A DNA stretch of 64,000 bases from Agrobacterium vaccinii (GCF_021310995.1 NZ_CP054150.1:2232001-2296000), one strand, 5' to 3'. Positions 1 through 8,286 are shown, numbered from the stretch's first letter. Notes: generated by a model from the letters alone, not told the origin. Numbers and translations: made by a program.

Positions 1-338
1 CGTGAGGGATCAAGGCCTGTTTCTGTTGTCGTCGGATGGATGCTCTACGGAAATGCGCGACCCCCTACCGCTTATGCCCGCGCTGTCATCTTGAACCTAA
101 GCCCCTGAAAATCAGGCTTTCGCGATACCTGTTCCTCTCCTTCAGTCACACCAACACGCCCCTTCCAAAACTCTGCAAAACCGCTGCCAAGCCCCAGATT
201 TGACCCGCCACCAGTCGGGGTCGATTTTCATACTTAATTAAGGCTCAAGGCAGTCTTTAAAGTCTTAGCGGTTTTGTTGCCTGACATTGGCTTCAGCTTG
301 CAAAGCTTCGGGCGGTACAGACGGACAAGGGGAAATGC
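1..338. other. Left-edge non-coding stretch
   Basis: I see no convincing gene in these 338 bases. The long open frame on the minus strand that reaches into this stretch is antisense to the carboxypeptidase gene and has no recognisable protein features. The part nearest position 338 must hold the promoter of the carboxypeptidase gene and contains an AAGGGGA ribosome-binding site just ahead of its ATG. Any gene to the left lies outside the window. Confidence 0.5.
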
Positions 339-1610
339 ATGTCGGGAAAGATCAGACGGAGAATGGCTGGAGCATGGATTTTTGCTTTTGCTTTCTTCTG
401 CGCGATCGTCTCTTTTGGGGCAGCGCCAGCGCAGGCGCGCTATGCGCACATCATCATCGACGCGAAGACGGGCAAGGTGCTGGACTCGCAAAATGCAGAT
501 GTCATAAACTTTCCTGCCTCCCTGACCAAGATGATGACCCTCTATCTGACCTTCGAGGCGCTGCATGATGGCCGCCTGAAACTCGATCAGCGCATCACCA
601 TGTCCAAGAACGGCGCGGCGACCATTCCCTCCAAACTCTGGGTCAAGGCGGGCACGACTTTTACAGCGCGCGAAGCCATCTATGGCATGATCGTCAAATC
701 CGCCAACGACCTTGCCGAGGGCATGGGCGATCATCTGGGTGGATCGGAAGCCAAGTTCGCGCAGATGATGACACGCAAGGCCCGGCAACTGGGCATGACG
801 AAGACGGTGTTTCGCAACGCATCCGGCCTGCCCGACAGGGCGCAGGTGACAACGGCTCGAGATATGGCAAAGCTGGGGCTTGCGCTTCAGCGGGATTTCC
901 CCAGAGAATACAAGATGTTCAACACAACATCCTTCAAATTCAGGGGCAAGACGATCCGTGGCCATAACAGGCTTCTGACCCGCTATCAGGGTGTGGACGG
1001 CATCAAGACCGGCTACACCAACGCTTCGGGCTTCAACCTCGTCAGCGCCGTCAACCACAATGGCCGCAGCGTCGTGGGCGTGGTTCTGGGCGGGCGGACG
1101 GCCCAGCGCCGTGACAACCAGATGGTTGCCCTGCTGGACAGGACCCTGCCCAAGGCGTCGAGAACACGGGTCAACGAACAGCTCATCGCCAGCGCCAGCA
1201 CCAGCCGCACATTCGACGTACCGCCCGCAACCGTGCCGCTGCCAATGTTTGCCGAGCGGCGTGAGCCTGCGACCACTCAGGTCGCCGCAGCCAATGGTGC
1301 AATCGCCGACATGATCCAGACCTCGTCGGTGGCGCCAACCGCATCTGCGCATAGAAGTGCATGGGAAGTTCAGATCGCTGCCGCCGATTCAGAAGCCGCC
1401 GCCCTGACGCTTCTCCGCAATGCGCAATCCTCTCTCTCTGCCGGACCGGCAGCGAACATTGCACCCTACACGGAAGCCGTACGCAGTGGAGGCGTGACGC
1501 TCTACCGCGCCCGCTTCACCGGCTTTGACAATCAGGCCGATGCCCTCTCGGCCTGCAAGGACCTGAAAGCGCAATCCTATTCCTGCGTGGTCATGTCGAG
1601 CAACGGCTAG
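339..1610 (+). CDS. D-alanyl-D-alanine carboxypeptidase with C-terminal SPOR domain
   Basis: This is a periplasmic penicillin-binding protein of the PBP5/DacA (peptidase S11) family, which removes the terminal D-Ala from peptidoglycan pentapeptides. A signal peptide with cleavage after about residue 33 (AQA) is followed by the three active-site motifs: S61-x-x-K64 (SLTK), S121-A-N123 and K223-T-G225. Roughly the last 80 residues resemble a SPOR domain, which binds denuded glycan strands at the division septum; that would target the enzyme to division sites. The 423-residue length fits an S11 catalytic domain plus SPOR tail. The ATG is preceded by AAGGGGA at good spacing. The gene appears monocistronic, convergent with the phosphoesterase gene 12 bp downstream. 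Family assignment is firm; the SPOR assignment rests on length, position and weak similarity. Confidence 0.9.
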   Translation: MSGKIRRRMAGAWIFAFAFFCAIVSFGAAPAQARYAHIIIDAKTGKVLDSQNADVINFPASLTKMMTLYLTFEALHDGRLKLDQRITMSKNGAATIPSKLWVKAGTTFTAREAIYGMIVKSANDLAEGMGDHLGGSEAKFAQMMTRKARQLGMTKTVFRNASGLPDRAQVTTARDMAKLGLALQRDFPREYKMFNTTSFKFRGKTIRGHNRLLTRYQGVDGIKTGYTNASGFNLVSAVNHNGRSVVGVVLGGRTAQRRDNQMVALLDRTLPKASRTRVNEQLIASASTSRTFDVPPATVPLPMFAERREPATTQVAAANGAIADMIQTSSVAPTASAHRSAWEVQIAAADSEAAALTLLRNAQSSLSAGPAANIAPYTEAVRSGGVTLYRARFTGFDNQADALSACKDLKAQSYSCVVMSSNG

Positions 1611-1622
1611 CGGCGACAGGCT

Positions 1623-2363
1623 TTAGTCCTGCCAGCCGCTGGCGATAGCATTTCCGATTCGGTCCATGCCATTGCGGCGCGCAAGCTCTGCCATCGGGGC
1701 CGTGTCGTAGGGTATTTGCCGGTAAGATACCTGCCACCCGTGGGCAGTCTCTTCGAGAACAGCGTAGGCCGCAAGCGCGTGTCCCGCATCCACCTGATGA
1801 TGGAAGGGTTCGTCATCCTTCCAGCCGGGGCAACCGACGCTGCCCGGATTGACGATAAGACGTCCGTCAGACAGCTGAACTGTGCGCGCAATATGCGTGT
1901 GGCCGCATAACATCAATGGCTGTTCGATACCCGTCGCAAGCGCCTCGATCTCTGCACGCGCACGAAGATGCAGCACGCCCTGCGGTAGCAACTGTTCCAA
2001 CCAGTAATCCAGATCGCCTTTCGGTGACCCATGGCAGCAATAGGCAACGTCCTTGAAAACCATCTCGAACGGCAAGGCCTTCAACCAGTCGAGATCGGAC
2101 GGAGAAAGCTGAGGATAGACGGTTTTTTCCCACGGTCCCATCTCGTCGAATGGCTGCTCGATCAGGGCGCGGTCATGGTTTCCACGGACACTCGGAATGC
2201 CGCCATCGATCAACAGCTTTGCGGTTGGCCCGGCATCCAGTGGGCCGCTGAAGCAATCACCCAGATTGACGATGTCTTCGATCCCAAGCTTTCGTATATT
2301 TGCCAAAACGGCTTCAAGCGCAGCGTAATTTCCGTGAACATCGGCGATTGCAGCAAAAATCAT
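1623..2363 (-). CDS. Metallophosphoesterase of the calcineurin-like (YfcE/phosphodiesterase) family
   Basis: The 246-residue protein has the complete metallophosphoesterase signature: D-x-H near residue 8 (ADVHGN), GD near residue 37 (GDCFSGP), GNHD near residue 81 and CGHTH near residue 173. These residues bind two metal ions and hydrolyse phosphomonoesters or diesters. No signal peptide is visible, so it is probably cytoplasmic. It is the last gene of the minus-strand purine catabolism operon, beginning only 5 bp after the hydroxyisourate hydrolase gene. No step of ureide breakdown needs a phosphoesterase, so its role in the operon is unclear and its substrate unknown. Confidence 0.82.
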   Translation of the reverse strand: MIFAAIADVHGNYAALEAVLANIRKLGIEDIVNLGDCFSGPLDAGPTAKLLIDGGIPSVRGNHDRALIEQPFDEMGPWEKTVYPQLSPSDLDWLKALPFEMVFKDVAYCCHGSPKGDLDYWLEQLLPQGVLHLRARAEIEALATGIEQPLMLCGHTHIARTVQLSDGRLIVNPGSVGCPGWKDDEPFHHQVDAGHALAAYAVLEETAHGWQVSYRQIPYDTAPMAELARRNGMDRIGNAIASGWQD

Positions 2364-2368
2364 GATCG

Positions 2369-2725
2369 TTAGCTTCCCCGATAGGTCGAGTAACTATAGG
2401 GCGAGAGCAGCAGCGGCACGTGGTAATGCCCTGTTTCATCGGCAATGCCGAAGCGAATGGGTATGACATCCAGAAACGCCGGTTCCGGCAGCGTCAGCCC
2501 TTTGGCGCGCAGATAGTCGCCTGCGTGAAAGACCAGTTCGTATTGACCGGCGCGAAACGCCTCTCCAATCAGCAAAGGCCCGCCATCGACACGACCATCG
2601 CTATTGGTTTCAACAATTTTCAGCTTCTCGCGGCGCTCCCCATCCAGCCGGTAAAGCTCGATTTTCAGACCTTGCGCGGGTGTGCCATGGGCGGCATCGA
2701 GAACATGGGTCGTCAGGCCGGTCAT
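2369..2725 (-). CDS. uraH: 5-hydroxyisourate hydrolase (transthyretin-like)
   Basis: The enzyme hydrolyses 5-hydroxyisourate, the first product of urate oxidation, to OHCU. The 118-residue length is that of the family. The N-terminal TTHVLD stretch (active-site His), the central RLDGE region and the C-terminal YRGS tetrapeptide that distinguishes the enzymes from true transthyretins are all present. Its ATG overlaps the stop codon of allA as ATGA, so the two genes are translationally coupled. It acts immediately before OHCU decarboxylase, whose gene uraD lies upstream in the same operon. Confidence 0.95.
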   Translation of the reverse strand: MTGLTTHVLDAAHGTPAQGLKIELYRLDGERREKLKIVETNSDGRVDGGPLLIGEAFRAGQYELVFHAGDYLRAKGLTLPEPAFLDVIPIRFGIADETGHYHVPLLLSPYSYSTYRGS

Positions 2726-3222
2726 AGGGTTGGCTCCGCAATGAAATAGGGCTCGTCGTAAAAATATTCCTCGAGATTATTGCCCGGCCCATCCCGGTCA
2801 ACAACGAGAAAATCGCAGGTCTCACCTACCGTCATCAACGGGTGATGCCAGACGTTGCGATGGTAATTCACACCTTGACCAGCATTCGCGATGAAGACGT
2901 TGGGCTTGCCCGGTCTGCCATTCTCATCATGCGAAACCACCACGAGAAAGGGTTTGCCGGACAACGGCGTAAAACTCTGACTGCCCAGTGGATGACGCTC
3001 CATCATGTCAAGCGTATAAGGAAATCCGCGTGCCTTGCCTCTGAAAATATTGAGCACCACCCGCGCGCCCTCACCCACGACATCGGCCTGCGACAGGGCG
3101 TGGTAACGTTCGGTGTTGCCGCCATTGATGAGGCGCATGGATGATGGTTCGGGCTCGATGACATCGCCGAATGGTGCGAATGTGTGCCGTGTGAGGGGCT
3201 GTATTTCAATAAAGTCAGTCAA
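2722..3222 (-). CDS. allA: Ureidoglycolate lyase (ureidoglycolate hydrolase family)
   Basis: The 166-residue protein matches the AllA family in length and in its N-terminal [15 protein letters not shown] segment and the conserved HPLGSQSF and [13 protein letters not shown] stretches, the latter resembling the cupin-type active site. AllA converts ureidoglycolate to glyoxylate and urea at the end of the ureide pathway. The apparent start is TTG, with AAGGTGA six bases upstream. That ribosome-binding site lies inside the last codons of hepT, only 2 bp of spacer separating the two genes. Its translation is therefore tightly tied to the toxin-antitoxin pair ahead of it. Gene identity is firm; the start codon is likely but not proven. 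Confidence 0.93.
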   Translation of the reverse strand: MTDFIEIQPLTRHTFAPFGDVIEPEPSSMRLINGGNTERYHALSQADVVGEGARVVLNIFRGKARGFPYTLDMMERHPLGSQSFTPLSGKPFLVVVSHDENGRPGKPNVFIANAGQGVNYHRNVWHHPLMTVGETCDFLVVDRDGPGNNLEEYFYDEPYFIAEPTL

Positions 3223-3224
3223 TG

Positions 3225-3587
3225 CTATTCACCTTGGGCCCGCCAATGACTAACTGTATCGAGCCATTGCAATAACTCTGGTATCGTCGTTTGCGTCGTT
3301 TCCCAAATGATGTTTAGATCCAGAGTAAAATATCCATGCGCAACCCGGTTACGCAAACCGCGGATCGAATGCCAAGGGAAATCCGGATGATCTTCAATAA
3401 AATCCGGGTACGTTTCCATCAGACGAACTGCGGACTCACCGATCACGATAAGGCTCATGCCGACAGCATGTTGCGTCTTTATATCTGAAAGAAACTCGCC
3501 CTCCTGCATTCCAGAAACGAAACTTCTCGCAGCTTCAGCGGCTCTCCTCATATCAGCAAGATAATCTAACCGCCGATCCAAACTCAT
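3225..3587 (-). CDS. hepT: HepT-like ribonuclease toxin (DUF86)
   Basis: The 120-residue protein is a HEPN-domain toxin of the DUF86/HepT family. The diagnostic R-x4-H-x-Y motif is visible as RNRVAHGY near residues 80-87, preceded by the usual IRGLRN helix; in characterised family members these residues form the RNase active site and the tyrosine is the target of the antitoxin. The gene starts within the stop codon of mntA (ATGA overlap) and ends 2 bp before allA. It has no relation to purine breakdown, so it looks like a cassette placed in the operon. Toxicity is inferred from the family. Confidence 0.88.
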   Translation of the reverse strand: MSLDRRLDYLADMRRAAEAARSFVSGMQEGEFLSDIKTQHAVGMSLIVIGESAVRLMETYPDFIEDHPDFPWHSIRGLRNRVAHGYFTLDLNIIWETTQTTIPELLQWLDTVSHWRAQGE

Positions 3588-3877
3588 ATCGGCTTAGCTT
3601 CCGAAAGAACACGAAGCTTTACTCGCTCCGGAAAATCCCCCGGAGTGAGGAGATGGATTTTTGTTCCGAGCATCATTTGCTCAAGAGCGTCCTGAAGACC
3701 TCCAAGGCTCAGCAATGTTGAGCCCGGCAACGCATCCACCAGAATATCCAGATCGCTATCCGGCCTGTCCTCGCCGCGCGCAACGGAGCCGAAGACACGG
3801 GGGTTTGCCGCGTTAAAGCGTTTGGTCGCTTCGCGGATGGCTTCACGGTTGTTTTCTAGCACTTCCGAAGGTTTCAT
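3584..3877 (-). CDS. mntA: MntA-type minimal nucleotidyltransferase antitoxin
   Basis: The protein is a minimal nucleotidyltransferase with the Pol-beta fold signature GS-x9-D-x-D seen as GSVARGEDRPDSDLDILVD, with a further carboxylate expected downstream. In studied MntA-HepT systems this enzyme transfers AMP to the HepT tyrosine and so neutralises the RNase. I chose the ATG at 3877, which gives 97 residues, because AGGAG lies eight bases upstream; an upstream in-frame start adds only seven arginine/cysteine-rich residues. Its last bases overlap hepT as ATGA. There is a 70-bp gap to the preceding gene uraD, which may carry the module's own promoter. Confidence 0.87.
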   Translation of the reverse strand: MKPSEVLENNREAIREATKRFNAANPRVFGSVARGEDRPDSDLDILVDALPGSTLLSLGGLQDALEQMMLGTKIHLLTPGDFPERVKLRVLSEAKPI

Positions 3878-3947
3878 CGCACATCTCCTGCAACGCAATA
3901 TAGAGCGTCGCAGTTACGGTGAAAAGACGGTTGTATGCGCATCCGGC

Positions 3948-4442
3948 TCAGCCCTGCGGCAACACGGCGGATAGGCGCAGCCACGCGATCTTTTCCACCT
4001 GCGCCGACGCCGTTGCGAACTCGTCTTGTGCATCATCATGAATACGCTGCTCGAATGCTTTCAAGATGTCAGCCTTATCAAGCCCTTTCACAGCAATGAT
4101 GAAGGGGAAGCCGTTTTTTTCGACATAGGCGGTGTTGAGTTCCGTGAAGCGACCGTGCTCCTGCGACGTTAGCCGGTCGAGGCCTGCCCCGGCCTGCTCA
4201 CGGCGGCTATCGTCCGTCAGGCCGCCTGCGATGGCAAGTTTTCCAGCGAGGTCCGGGTGCGCGCGCAGGACGCCCAGTCTTTCCGCCTCGGACGCCGCGC
4301 GGAACTGCGCAACGAGCGCGGCGTGCAGGCTTGCCGCTGTTAGTGGTTCAGCAATTGCGCCTGCATCGAAGGCCCGCTCAGCAATGAACGGTGAATGCTC
4401 GAATATTCCGCCAAAACGGCTGATGAAATCCCCCCGCTCCAT
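3948..4442 (-). CDS. uraD: OHCU decarboxylase
   Basis: The enzyme decarboxylates 2-oxo-4-hydroxy-4-carboxy-5-ureidoimidazoline to S-allantoin. The 164-residue protein has the family hallmarks FGGIFEHSP near the N terminus, RAHPDLAGK (containing the active-site His in HPDLA) in the middle, and NTAYVEKNGFPFIIAVKG. The ATG at 4442 overlaps the puuE stop codon as TGATG. A start 33 bases upstream is also open, but would add a non-conserved extension encoded inside puuE. The gene order puuE-uraD, interrupted then by mntA-hepT, then allA-uraH, covers 5-hydroxyisourate to glyoxylate apart from allantoicase, which is not in the window. Confidence 0.93.
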   Translation of the reverse strand: MERGDFISRFGGIFEHSPFIAERAFDAGAIAEPLTAASLHAALVAQFRAASEAERLGVLRAHPDLAGKLAIAGGLTDDSRREQAGAGLDRLTSQEHGRFTELNTAYVEKNGFPFIIAVKGLDKADILKAFEQRIHDDAQDEFATASAQVEKIAWLRLSAVLPQG

Positions 4443-5365
4443 CACAGTGTCTCCGGCTTGTGGTGCGCATGCCAATGACGAGCGATTTCAACGCGTTGCG
4501 GTATCCAGACCTTGTCATGGCCAAGAACATATTCGATGAAGCGGCGAAGTGCTGCCGCCCTACCCGGGCGCCCAACGAGGCGGCAATGAAGACCGATGCT
4601 CATCATTCTGGCAGAGCCTTCTTCACCCTCCTGATAGAGCACATCGAACGTGTCCTTCAGATAGGTGAAGAACTGGTCGCCGGAATTGAAGCCTTGCGGT
4701 GTGGCAAAGCGCATGTCGTTGGCGTCGAGCGTATAGGGAATGATCAGGAACGGATCGTTCCTGGCGCCTTTGACCCAATAGGGAAGATCATCCGCATAGG
4801 AATCGGAGGAATAGAGGAAACCACCCTCCTCCATCACCAGCCGCAAGGTGTTATCGGACGGTTTGCCCTGATACATTCCATAGGGGCGCTCGCCGGTCAG
4901 TTCGGTGTGTAGACGCACCGCTTCCTGAATGTGTTTGCGCTCTTCTTCTTCAGAGAAATCCTTGTATTCCAGCCAGCGGTAACCGTGGCTGGCAATTTCC
5001 CAGCCCGCTTCCTTCATGGCGGCCACCGCCTCCGGGTTGCGCGACATGGCTGCGGTGACGCCGTAGACTGTGGTTGTCACGCCAAGCGAGGTGAACATGC
5101 GCCACAGCCGCCAGAAGCCAGCGCGCGATCCATATTCGTAGATCGATTCCATGTTGAGGTTGCGCTGCCCGAGCCAGGGTTGCGCGCCGACGATTTCGGA
5201 CAGAAGCGATTCGGATGCCTTGTCGCTGTCGAGAATGCAGCTTTCGCCGCCTTCCTCGTAATTGATGACGAATTGCACCGCAATTCTGGCATCACCGGGC
5301 CATTTTGCATCGGGAACAGTGCGGCCGTAACCGACGAGGTTGCGGGGATAGTCAGCCGAAATCAT
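4442..5365 (-). CDS. puuE: Allantoinase of the polysaccharide-deacetylase-like PuuE type
   Basis: PuuE hydrolyses allantoin to allantoate with a cofactor-independent fold related to chitin/peptidoglycan deacetylases rather than to amidohydrolases. The 307-residue protein begins with the family-typical YPRNLVGYG stretch and continues with INYEEGGE, EYGSRAGFWR, the NodB-like segment EIASHGYRWLEY and GEAGSARMMSIGLHCRL-type C-terminal residues. I prefer the ATG at 5365 with AAGGTGA upstream over a TTG 18 bases earlier. It is translationally coupled to uraD. It lies 78 bp downstream of the DUF1045 gene, probably in one transcript. Confidence 0.92.
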   Translation of the reverse strand: MISADYPRNLVGYGRTVPDAKWPGDARIAVQFVINYEEGGESCILDSDKASESLLSEIVGAQPWLGQRNLNMESIYEYGSRAGFWRLWRMFTSLGVTTTVYGVTAAMSRNPEAVAAMKEAGWEIASHGYRWLEYKDFSEEEERKHIQEAVRLHTELTGERPYGMYQGKPSDNTLRLVMEEGGFLYSSDSYADDLPYWVKGARNDPFLIIPYTLDANDMRFATPQGFNSGDQFFTYLKDTFDVLYQEGEEGSARMMSIGLHCRLVGRPGRAAALRRFIEYVLGHDKVWIPQRVEIARHWHAHHKPETL

Positions 5366-5443
5366 CAAATCACCTTCACGCAAATTTCGTGAACGGTAAC
5401 ATCGCGGCCCGGAAAGTCGAGTGCATTTTACTGCATTCTCTGA

Positions 5444-6151
5444 TCAGGCACTCTTGCGCGCGGAGACCCGCCCCATGGGGTGCAGCGAGTGCACGCGGAA
5501 AGGTGCGCCGGGCTCGTCTTCCACGAAAAGCGCAAGGTTGGTAAACTCGACCGGACGTGCCAGAACAGGCTCGAAAACACCTCGAACGGCCTTTTCCACC
5601 CTTGCACAATCGGCTGGAACGACGCCGCCCGTCAAAATCATCTGAAAGCGAAACTCGTCCATCACGTAAGGGTGGCCCCAGCGATGAAGGTTGGTCAGTT
5701 GCGTCGCCGACAGCCGGTCCGGGTCTGCGCGTTCGATATCGGCATCGGAGAGCGGCATGCGATAACGGTCGAATTCCTGCACCACGCTTGCTGCCAGAAA
5801 ATTCAGGGTTTCGGACTGCCATGACGGGACCAAGCCGTAGGTATTGCCGAGCTTGGCGATTTCGAGAGGTGGCAGCGTGAAGGGCTGATGCGTGCCGGCG
5901 AAATGCATCAAGGCGCGCAGCAATGCCGCCTCCCCCACCTCATCGAGCAGCCGAAAGGGAGCCTTGATCGCGCCGTGGAAGCCGTAACGGCGCGGCAGCG
6001 CGGTGTGATAAGAAATTTCCTGCATGCCGAGGCTTGAAACCGCAGGTGGTTCAACGCTCTGCCCGGAGTAGACGTCACGGCCCAACCAGGCGGACGCCGC
6101 ATGGCTAAGCGGGTCGTTCGGGGTCGGCGTAAAATGGATGGCATACCGCAT
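5444..6151 (-). CDS. DUF1045 family protein (2H-phosphoesterase-like, phosphonate-operon type)
   Basis: The 235-residue protein belongs to DUF1045, a family related to the 2H phosphoesterases and often annotated as a phosphonate metabolism protein. The N-terminal MRYAIHFTP, the RYGFHGAIKAPFRL segment and the FRFQMILTGG segment mark the two motif regions. The second motif usually carries a His (FRFHMTLTG); here it is Gln, and the first motif reads HGA rather than the expected H-x-T/S. The catalytic pair therefore looks incomplete. The gene stands at the head of the purine operon, 78 bp before puuE. The function is not known; a role connected with ureide breakdown is only suggested by position. 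Confidence 0.75.
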   Translation of the reverse strand: MRYAIHFTPTPNDPLSHAASAWLGRDVYSGQSVEPPAVSSLGMQEISYHTALPRRYGFHGAIKAPFRLLDEVGEAALLRALMHFAGTHQPFTLPPLEIAKLGNTYGLVPSWQSETLNFLAASVVQEFDRYRMPLSDADIERADPDRLSATQLTNLHRWGHPYVMDEFRFQMILTGGVVPADCARVEKAVRGVFEPVLARPVEFTNLALFVEDEPGAPFRVHSLHPMGRVSARKSA

Positions 6152-6254
6152 GCGTCGTCACCTCGCCGTCCGAAACGGTTTTCATAGCTCTATTGCATGA
6201 GCCAAGCTGTTAGGTGATTTGCGTGACAGATTGACGACTATAAAAGCCGCGACG

Positions 6255-7448
6255 TCACATCTTTGCGTTGAAAACACGAATGTGATCGTCGAGTGTAAAA
6301 CTATCGGGCACAGCGGCCACGTTGCCCAAAACCGCGTCCAGCGCGGCATCGGCCAGTCCGTGCGCCAGCCCGAAACTGACCTTGAAGCCACCCGTCAGCG
6401 CCACGATGCACGGGTGATCGGGATGCCGCCCGACCATGGGGTCGCGTCCGATGGCCTTTGGCCGCAGCCCGGCCCAACGCTCGATCACGGTTGCATTGCG
6501 CAGTGACGGCACGATCTGCCTTGCTTTTTCGATCAGCGTATCCAGCAATGCATCCGTCGAAAAGGCGTCATCGAAATCCTCTTCGCTGGTGCTGCCGATG
6601 GCGACCGTGCCGTCCTCATGTGGCACCACGTAAAGTCCATTCAAGAACACCACTGGCAAAGACGGGTCTATGTCTGCGCGCAACAGCGCCGCCTGCCCTT
6701 TAACGGGCTGGCCAAGTTTTGGGTCCGAAGACAGGCCGAATGCACCCGACAGCAGCGGGAAAGACTGGTGACCTGCGCAGACAACGGCATGGCCAAACGC
6801 GATCTGTTGCCCAGTCGTCAACTGTGCCGTTCCAACGGGAGAAAGCGTCGATACGCCGCACTGCTCCATCACGCGAACATGCCGGGACTGGCGTAGATAA
6901 TAGGCAAGGCTTGCGATGAACGCTCTGGGGGACACTTTGGCGGCCAGCGTGTCGTGCACGAAACCTGCCTCGCCCGTACCTGCATCCACCCAGCCATCGA
7001 CAGGTGGCGCATCCAGCACGTCCCAGCGAAATTGCTCTCCGGCTGTGCACCAGTTCACGCCTGCTTCGTCACTGTGGCGTTCGGCAATTGCGCGAAGGTG
7101 AGGCTTCGGCAGCGGAATAAGCCGCCCGCAACGGCGGTAACCGGCAGACAGACCGGTCGCGGCCTCTATCGCGGCGATATCCGCCTCAAGGCTGACGAGC
7201 GCATCGAACTGGAATTGCTTCTTGTCGGACCAGCGATCCGGCATGTGCGGCATGAGAGCGCCCAGAAGCCCGCCGCTTGCGCCATCGCCGATGTTTCCCA
7301 CGTCCAGCAACAGCGTATCGATACCCAGCCTGTCAGCCTTGACCGCCGCCCAAAGCCCCATGATGCCACCGCCGATGATCAACAAAGGCACGCTGGAGGG
7401 CAAAGGTGATTGACCTGTTTGATCGGGAAGACTATCGGCTTTGACCAT
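6255..7448 (-). CDS. FAD-dependent oxidoreductase of the DAO family, probable MnmC oxidase-domain counterpart
   Basis: This 397-residue protein has a Rossmann FAD-binding motif near its N terminus (LLIIGGGIMGLWAA) and the DAO-family C-terminal segment ERWAGLRPKAIGRDPMVG. Such enzymes oxidise amines; the closest types are glycine oxidase (ThiO) and the C-terminal domain of MnmC, which removes carboxymethyl from cmnm5(s2)U at tRNA position 34. It lies head to head with mnmD, the methyltransferase half of MnmC. I therefore infer the MnmC-oxidase role, but ThiO-like activity remains possible. The ATG at 7448 overlaps the mnmD ATG at 7447 on the other strand. No other upstream start looks better. 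Confidence 0.78.
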   Translation of the reverse strand: MVKADSLPDQTGQSPLPSSVPLLIIGGGIMGLWAAVKADRLGIDTLLLDVGNIGDGASGGLLGALMPHMPDRWSDKKQFQFDALVSLEADIAAIEAATGLSAGYRRCGRLIPLPKPHLRAIAERHSDEAGVNWCTAGEQFRWDVLDAPPVDGWVDAGTGEAGFVHDTLAAKVSPRAFIASLAYYLRQSRHVRVMEQCGVSTLSPVGTAQLTTGQQIAFGHAVVCAGHQSFPLLSGAFGLSSDPKLGQPVKGQAALLRADIDPSLPVVFLNGLYVVPHEDGTVAIGSTSEEDFDDAFSTDALLDTLIEKARQIVPSLRNATVIERWAGLRPKAIGRDPMVGRHPDHPCIVALTGGFKVSFGLAHGLADAALDAVLGNVAAVPDSFTLDDHIRVFNAKM

Positions 7449-8175
7449 GACACACCCCGATAACAGTGGACCGGAACGAGCCGGTTCAAACATGCTGGAT
7501 TGGCGAGAGGGCGATATGCCCTATTCGTTGGCCTTTGGCGATCATTTTTATTGCCAGACCGATGGCAGGCAGGAATGCAGCCATGTTTCGCTGTCCGGCA
7601 ACGGTTTGCCGGAGCGGTGGCAAACTGCGCAGGGAACGTTCCGCATCGGCGAGCTCGGCTTCGGCACGGCGCTGAACCTTTGCGAGACGTGGCGGCAGTG
7701 GAAACTCTCAAGGCCTGCCGATGCGCAGCTGCATTTCGTGTCCTTCGAGCTATACCCGATGACGGCGCGCGAGCTGGACCGAGCGCTCTCCCATTGGCCG
7801 CAATTGGATGCCGAACGCAAAGCCTTCGTCGCGCAATGGCCTTCAGACCCGGAGGGCTGGGTTGAGATCACTCTGGATGAGCAGACACGTCTGACCGTTT
7901 TCTGCGGAGATGCCATGCAGGGCATCATCCAAAGCACCGATACATTCGATGCTTGGTATCTCGATGGCTTTGCACCGGCGAAGAACCCCGAGATGTGGAC
8001 GCTGGACATCATGTCGGCGGTGTTTGATAAGACCGCTCCCGGCGGCACCTTCGCGACATTTGCAGCGGCCGGTTTCGTGCGGCGCAATCTGGGCGAGGCC
8101 GGGTTTAAAGTCGAAAGACGGCCCGGCTTTGCCGGAAAGCGCGAAATGCTCTGCGGCACGAAACCCGCCCTATAG
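7447..8175 (+). CDS. mnmD: tRNA (5-methylaminomethyl-2-thiouridine34)-methyltransferase
   Basis: The 242-residue protein corresponds to the N-terminal half of E. coli MnmC, which methylates nm5(s2)U34 in tRNAs that read split codon boxes. The SAM-binding motif is GELGFGTALN near residue 60 and the family signature is WYLDGFAPAKNPEMW near residue 165, ahead of a GGTFATFAAAGFVRRNL helix-strand. The gene begins inside the 5' end of the divergent FAD oxidoreductase gene; the two halves of MnmC are split and inverted instead of fused. A TTG six bases upstream is an alternative start. The TAG stop forms the left edge of a palindromic mosaic repeat. Confidence 0.9.
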   Translation: MTHPDNSGPERAGSNMLDWREGDMPYSLAFGDHFYCQTDGRQECSHVSLSGNGLPERWQTAQGTFRIGELGFGTALNLCETWRQWKLSRPADAQLHFVSFELYPMTARELDRALSHWPQLDAERKAFVAQWPSDPEGWVEITLDEQTRLTVFCGDAMQGIIQSTDTFDAWYLDGFAPAKNPEMWTLDIMSAVFDKTAPGGTFATFAAAGFVRRNLGEAGFKVERRPGFAGKREMLCGTKPAL

Positions 8176-8277
8176 AGCATTTCCAGCAAAAGTGCTAAGC
8201 GGTTTTGCGTCCGGATAATGCGTTAAAACAAACAGATAGAGCGTTTTCGCGTTTCGAAGAAAAGCGGAAATGCTCTA
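8173..8277. repeat. Palindromic rhizobial mosaic repeat (RIME-like)
   Basis: The element starts with TAGAGCATTTCC at 8173 and ends with the exact reverse complement GGAAATGCTCTA at 8277. The interior (AAAGTGCTAAGCGGTTTTGCGTCC and a run ending in GAAGAAAAGCG) resembles the short intergenic repeats I know from many Rhizobiaceae genomes. It overlaps the TAG stop codon of mnmD. The transcript of this stretch could fold into an imperfect hairpin. Naming it RIME-like rests on memory of the family, not on a search. Confidence 0.7.
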
Positions 8278-8286
8278 GTCCCGAAC

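Noticed and set aside
234..1352. Long open frame on the minus strand opposite the carboxypeptidase gene
   Set aside because: It is antisense to a gene with all active-site motifs, has a biased His/Arg/Gly composition, and no recognisable protein features.
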